59,199 nt of DNA. Origin: an uncultured Eubacteriales bacterium. Lineage in GTDB: Bacteria; Bacillota; Clostridia; Oscillospirales; Acutalibacteraceae. Positions 55,228-59,199 of the stretch are shown here, piece by piece. The position numbers and the translations under genes were made by a program. Under the pieces are notes generated by a model. It was given only the letters and a program-made list of their open reading frames with translations. It did not search any database and was not told where the DNA came from. Position 1 is the stretch's first letter; each line of letters starts with the position of its first letter. The stretch spans positions 1-59,199 of the forward strand of contig CASPLG010000008.1 in assembly GCA_949422855.1 (NCBI GenBank), in the 5' to 3' direction.

Positions 55228-55469
55228 AGTATGTGTGTAAATTGAAAGTATTTTATGAACCTACCAATGTTAAATGCTGGATTTTAAAACACTTATACAC
55301 AAACCGGACTTAGTGGATAATTATTATTAGATAAGCACTTTGTTGTTTATACAGTTATTTCAGCTTATTTTAAGAATAAAATTCCAGGTTTGCAAAATAA
55401 CACGTTTTTTCATTACTTTTTGTGGTAGAATATTTAGACAAGTAATTTTTTAGGAGGGGATGTTTTAGT
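55228..55469. other. Intergenic stretch before yfmF
   Basis: A TAGAAT at 55426-55431 could be the -10 of the following operon, but no -35 is visible at the right distance. No gene or repeat is seen. Confidence 0.4.
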
Positions 55470-56750
55470 ATGTCTGAGAGAAGAAATGTCAGTATATGCG
55501 AAGGCGTAAACATTTCGTATATAAATGAAAAAAAATTTACAACGTCAAGAGTTTCATTTACTATGTTTGTTCCGCTAGAGAAAGGTACTGCTGCGGTAAA
55601 TGCTCTTTTAATGGGAATTATGGAAAGAGGATGCCGAAAATATCCTGATTTTGAGTCATTTAATAGGTATCTAGAGCAGCTTTACGGAGCTAATATATTT
55701 TCAAATGTAGATAAAATAGGAGAAGTTCAGGCTTTAACAATATCAGCGGTCTGCATAAATAATCATTTGGGTCTTAACCGGGAAGATATTGTATCGAATG
55801 TTTCAAAACTGCTGCGTGACGTCATATTTGACCCTTGTGCAGATAATGGAACATTTAAGAGTGAGGATATTAATCAAGCAAAAAGACAGCTTAAAGAAAG
55901 TATAAGGGCAGAATACAATGATAAAAAACTATATGCTAAGCTACGCTGTGAAGAATTAATGTGTAAAAATGAAAAATTCAGCATTAATAAGCTTGGGAGA
56001 GAAGAGGATATAGATAAAATCGAGCCGAGTGACATATATAGAGCATGGCAGCAGCTTTTGCAATCTGCTAAGATAGAGATTATGGCTCTAGGGGATATAG
56101 ATTTTGATAAGGTATGCCGAATTTTTTCGGATGCTTTTTCAAAGATTGAAAGAAAAAATGTTTCTGACTACGCTTCAGATGTAATAAAGACTGTTTCTGA
56201 GGTCAGGGAGTTTAAAGATTGTTTAGATGTTGTACAGTGTAAACTGGTAATGGGATTTAGGAGCAGATATTCGGTATTTACTGAAAGCATATTCCCCATT
56301 AAAGTGATGACATCGCTACTGGGCGGGACGCCAAACTCTAAACTTTTCCTTCATGTTCGTGAAGAGCTCAGTTTGTGCTATTATTGTGCTGCCGGTTTCA
56401 ACAATTATAAGGGAATACTGTTAATTGAAAGCGGTGTTGAAAAAGACAATCTTGAGAGGGCAAAAAAAGAAATTTTAAATCAGCTTGATTGCATAAAAAA
56501 AGGTAATTTTACCGAGGATGAATTGGATGACACAAAAAAATACCTCGTGCAGGCGTTTGAGAAGATTGATGACAGTTTAAGTGCACTGAACGGATGGTAT
56601 GTTTCGCAGGCAGTATCTCCGAAGGTATACACGCCTCAGGAATATATACGGCATTTAAACGGTGTTACAAGAGACGAAGTGATAGAGGCGGCAAACGATG
56701 TCACGCTGGACACCATTTATACTTTAACGGGAAAGGAAGGGAATAAATAA
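55470..56750 (+). CDS. yfmF: M16-family protein YfmF (non-catalytic partner)
   Basis: 426 residues. M16 peptidase fold, but the zinc motif HxxEH is missing, as in the YfmF/YmfF group; the helix around GIMERGCRKYPDFESFNRYL replaces it. The C-terminal half has VREELSLCYYCAAGF, the usual M16 substrate-contact block. Databases link this pair to EF-P 5-aminopentanol modification in Bacillus, a link I take from the family name. AGGAGGGG lies 9 bases before the ATG. The stop overlaps the yfmH start by one base. Confidence 0.88.
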   Translation: MSERRNVSICEGVNISYINEKKFTTSRVSFTMFVPLEKGTAAVNALLMGIMERGCRKYPDFESFNRYLEQLYGANIFSNVDKIGEVQALTISAVCINNHLGLNREDIVSNVSKLLRDVIFDPCADNGTFKSEDINQAKRQLKESIRAEYNDKKLYAKLRCEELMCKNEKFSINKLGREEDIDKIEPSDIYRAWQQLLQSAKIEIMALGDIDFDKVCRIFSDAFSKIERKNVSDYASDVIKTVSEVREFKDCLDVVQCKLVMGFRSRYSVFTESIFPIKVMTSLLGGTPNSKLFLHVREELSLCYYCAAGFNNYKGILLIESGVEKDNLERAKKEILNQLDCIKKGNFTEDELDDTKKYLVQAFEKIDDSLSALNGWYVSQAVSPKVYTPQEYIRHLNGVTRDEVIEAANDVTLDTIYTLTGKEGNK

Positions 56751-58036
56751 TGAAACTCAAAGAAATAACAAGCAATAGATTAAACGAAAAATATTATTAC
56801 ATGAAACACCCATCAGGTCTAAACATATACTTATATCCAAAACAAGGCTATAAATCTTCTTACGCAATATTCGGGACAAATTATGGGTCTATAGATGCAA
56901 AATTTGAAACAAAAGATAAAGGGATAGTTGAAGTGCCGGAGGGAATAGCACACTATCTGGAGCATAAACTTTTTGAGAGTGAAAAGGGCAATGCTTTTGA
57001 ACTGTATGCAAAGACGGGCACGTCGGCGAATGCGTATACTTCTTTTGATAAAACCGCATATTTATTTTCATGTTCTGAGAATTTCGATGAATCGCTCGGA
57101 ATACTTCTGGATTTTGTGCAGACGCCTTATTTTACAGAAGAAAACGTTGAAAAAGAGAGAGGAATAATTGCCCAGGAAATAAAAATGTATGATGATAATC
57201 CTGATTGGAGAGTTTTTTTCAATCTTCTGTGTGCAATGTATAAGAATCATCCGGTGAGACTGGATATTGCAGGCACGGTGGAATCCATTTCTAAAATCAC
57301 TCCTGAGTATTTGTATGAATGTTATAGGGCTTTCTATAATCTTAATAATATGTCATTATGTATATCAGGAAATATTGATAATGATAGTACGCTATCCATT
57401 ATAGACAAACATGTAAAATATTCCGAACCGTTTTCCACCAAGCGTATTGTGCCCGATGAACCTGCCGATGTAGTAGATAAAAATGTGACTCAGGTGTTTG
57501 ACATAGCCTCGCCTATGTTTCAGCTTGGATTTAAAGAAAGCCGGCATGGCGGTAAAGAGGAGAGAATCAGTGAAAAAGATATGGTTTGCACTGAAATCAT
57601 TTTAAAATCTATAGCATCTAAAGCATCTCCTATATACAATAAACTTTTGGATTTGAATCTTATAAATACAGCCTCGTTCGACTATGAGTACATGGAAATG
57701 CCGGGGATGTCGTGTGCAATCTTCTCCGGGGAGTCAAATAATCCGGAAAAAACAGCAGAGGTTATAAAAAATGAGATAGAAAAACTTCACAGCACCGGCA
57801 TAGATGAGGAAACTTTTGATTGGGCAAGAAGAGCTGTATATGGTGAAAATATAGGCGGATTAAATAGTATAAGGGGAATAGCAAACAATCTGCTTGATTT
57901 TTCGTTTTCAGGCAGAAATCTGTTTAAATACATTGATAGTATTTCGCAGGTAACACTAGGTGATGTTAACGAAAGACTCAAATCGCAGTTCAATAACGAC
58001 TATTCTGCATTATCGGTAGTGAAGCCACGTGAATAA
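56750..58036 (+). CDS. yfmH: M16-family zinc metalloprotease YfmH
   Basis: 428 residues. Catalytic partner: the zinc-binding HYLEH (His68, Glu71, His72) lies in PEGIAHYLEHKLFE, with the third ligand expected in EKERGIIAQEI. TSANAYTSFDKTAYLF is also typical. It probably forms a heterodimer with the preceding product in the cytoplasm; no signal peptide is present. Its end overlaps lgt by 8 bases. Confidence 0.92.
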   Translation: MKLKEITSNRLNEKYYYMKHPSGLNIYLYPKQGYKSSYAIFGTNYGSIDAKFETKDKGIVEVPEGIAHYLEHKLFESEKGNAFELYAKTGTSANAYTSFDKTAYLFSCSENFDESLGILLDFVQTPYFTEENVEKERGIIAQEIKMYDDNPDWRVFFNLLCAMYKNHPVRLDIAGTVESISKITPEYLYECYRAFYNLNNMSLCISGNIDNDSTLSIIDKHVKYSEPFSTKRIVPDEPADVVDKNVTQVFDIASPMFQLGFKESRHGGKEERISEKDMVCTEIILKSIASKASPIYNKLLDLNLINTASFDYEYMEMPGMSCAIFSGESNNPEKTAEVIKNEIEKLHSTGIDEETFDWARRAVYGENIGGLNSIRGIANNLLDFSFSGRNLFKYIDSISQVTLGDVNERLKSQFNNDYSALSVVKPRE

Positions 58037-58835
58037 TACTTTATATATCGTAGGCTTTCCGGGACTTGGAATAAATATAAAAATAGACCCTATAGCATTT
58101 ACTGTGGGGTCTATAAAGGTCAGATGGTATGGAATAATCATAGCGATTGGATTTTTACTTTCATTTATTTACGTTTATATGAGGGCCAAAGATTTTGGGA
58201 TTAATAGAGAGAAGTTAACCGATATAGCAATATCATGTATGATTTGTGGGATTATTGGTGCGAGGATTTATTATGTTATTTTCTACCCGGGCGATTTTTA
58301 CAGACTTAATCCGGTTGAGATATTTAATATACATAAAGGCGGAATAGCGATTTACGGGGGGATTATAGGAGGAGCTATAGGGGGAGTAATTTTAGCAGGG
58401 TTAAAAAACGTAAAAATACTACCGCTTTTGGATTTACTGTCTATTGGTTTGATGATTGGGCAGTCTATTGGGAGATGGGGCAACTTTTTTAATCAAGAGG
58501 CATTTGGAGGAGAGACGAGCTTGCCTTGGGGCATGACCAGTGAGGGGACGCAGAATAAAATTGTACATCCGTGTTTTTTATACGAATCATTATGGTGTTT
58601 GGTAGGATTTTTGATTTTGCATGTGCTGAGTAAAAAATCAAGATTAAAACCCGGTGCAATATTTAACATTTATATTTTTTGGTATGGACTTGGGCGATTT
58701 TTTATAGAAATGCTTAGAACGGATAGCCTCATGTTTATAAATGTCAAAGTATCCGAGTACTTGTCTTTGGGACTGATCTTGTTATCCCTTATGGTATTTA
58801 TTAAAATATACAAAGGACGGCTAAAGCTTAGCTAA
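58029..58835 (+). CDS. lgt: Phosphatidylglycerol-prolipoprotein diacylglyceryl transferase
   Basis: 268 residues. It transfers diacylglycerol to the lipobox cysteine of prolipoproteins. About seven membrane segments; WYGIIIAIGFLL, the signature GRWGNFFNQEAFG, the HPCFLYESLW block and the late GRFFIEMLRTDS are intact. GTG start inside the yfmH end. A substrate lipoprotein is encoded at 50162-50617. Confidence 0.95.
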   Translation: MNNTLYIVGFPGLGINIKIDPIAFTVGSIKVRWYGIIIAIGFLLSFIYVYMRAKDFGINREKLTDIAISCMICGIIGARIYYVIFYPGDFYRLNPVEIFNIHKGGIAIYGGIIGGAIGGVILAGLKNVKILPLLDLLSIGLMIGQSIGRWGNFFNQEAFGGETSLPWGMTSEGTQNKIVHPCFLYESLWCLVGFLILHVLSKKSRLKPGAIFNIYIFWYGLGRFFIEMLRTDSLMFINVKVSEYLSLGLILLSLMVFIKIYKGRLKLS

Positions 58836-59021
58836 GAACTGTCTGCATTGGGCGGCTAAATCGGGGTTTTGCTTTTCAAAATCATCTATGGAACCATTGT
58901 AGTACTGGGAATCTGCTTCCGCTAAAGGATCTTTCTTTCCTGCATTAATTTTACTCATGTGCCCTTCGTCTTCATATCCATCTAATTTACGTATACTTTT
59001 ATTGTATTTTTCCTTTTCCAC
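58821..59021 (-). CDS. Small hydrophilic protein, unknown
   Basis: 66 residues. GTG at 59021 with GAGGTG 6 bases upstream; a longer in-frame ATG lacks a site and overlaps the -10 box. Charged and soluble, with no signal peptide or family. Its 3' end overlaps lgt on the opposite strand by 15 bases. The ribosome site and promoter support a real gene. Confidence 0.6.
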   Translation of the reverse strand: MEKEKYNKSIRKLDGYEDEGHMSKINAGKKDPLAEADSQYYNGSIDDFEKQNPDLAAQCRQFLAKL

Positions 59022-59057
59022 TGAATTCACCTCATTATATTCCTGGTTGATGTGCAT

Positions 59058-59086
59058 ATGCTATCATAAAGTCCTTGAAAAGTCAA
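59058..59086 (-). promoter_or_regulatory. Promoter of the 66-residue protein gene
   Basis: Minus strand: TTGACT (59086-59081), a 17-bp spacer, TAGCAT (59063-59058), the same pair of boxes as at 13495-13523. Confidence 0.55.
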
Positions 59087-59199
59087 ATATTATACAAAAT
59101 AAAAGTTGAAAATGCTTAATTATTATTATACTTGTGGTGAAAAGTGTGGCATTATAGTTCAAGCCTTATACTGCTCAAGATAAATTTATGCATTACTTG

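Overview
The window (about 59 kb, A+T-rich) looks like a chromosome segment of a clostridial Firmicute. The evidence is the gene order nusB-xseA-xseB-ispA-dxs-tlyA-nadK-recN, the order rplU-prp-rpmA-obgE with an L21 leader and an L27 carrying a Prp-cleavable extension, the paired M16 genes yfmF/yfmH, mini-RNase III, and a Cys-rich protein family I know only from Clostridia. Ribosome sites are strong AGGAGG types with many GTG and TTG starts. Promoters are sigma-A like (TTGACA/TTGACT, 17-18 bp, TATAAT/TAAAAT). Signs of genome reduction and host association include a frameshifted feoB in an A-run, loss of the sporulation genes that normally flank the nusB-recN cluster, decayed mobile-element remnants, and many orphan exported proteins. 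One of these carries two eukaryote-type Myb/SANT repeats. I infer an animal- or protist-associated, perhaps endosymbiotic, member of the Oscillospiraceae/Clostridia; the sequence alone does not prove this.

Layout. 1-6 kb: tRNA-Val, two membrane-anchored orphan proteins, a tnpB relic, tRNA-Leu and mtaB. 6-13 kb: trxA-trxB, the queuosine genes queA-tgt (minus strand), and the lysine/diaminopimelate genes asd-dapA-dapB. 13-25 kb: a small secreted protein, then the long run nusB to recN, followed by pduL and pcrA. 25-36 kb: the Cys-rich protein, alaS, and a very large glycine-rich/Ig-repeat surface protein on the minus strand. 36-41 kb: luxS, a lipase-like exported protein with an altered nucleophile motif, galE, two orphan secreted proteins and a tRNA Met-Glu-Val cluster. 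41-45 kb (minus strand): rlmB and the iron operon feoA-feoB with two copies of a FeoB-associated small protein gene. 45-49.5 kb: a secreted VWA protein with a perfect consensus promoter, the rplU-prp-rpmA-obgE-mrnC block and two tiny membrane peptides. 49.6-54 kb (minus strand): a CrtO-like acyltransferase, a lipoprotein, eno and a phosphohexomutase. 54-59 kb: the exported Myb/SANT protein, yfmF-yfmH-lgt and a small hypothetical protein.

How it fits together. Housekeeping operons (cell-wall precursor, isoprenoid, tRNA modification, translation, central carbon, ferrous iron uptake) alternate with single-gene transcription units that encode exported or membrane-anchored proteins of unknown family. 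A repeat of about 140 bp with inverted ends is present in four clear copies and one degraded copy. Three clear copies and the degraded one end within about 15 bp of the -35 box of such an orphan gene.

The most striking single gene is at 54353-55141: a signal peptide, two Myb/SANT DNA-binding repeats and a C-terminal domain with an HHxP...H.xTxSfG pattern like those of nuclease toxin domains. It could be a secreted host-directed DNA-binding effector.
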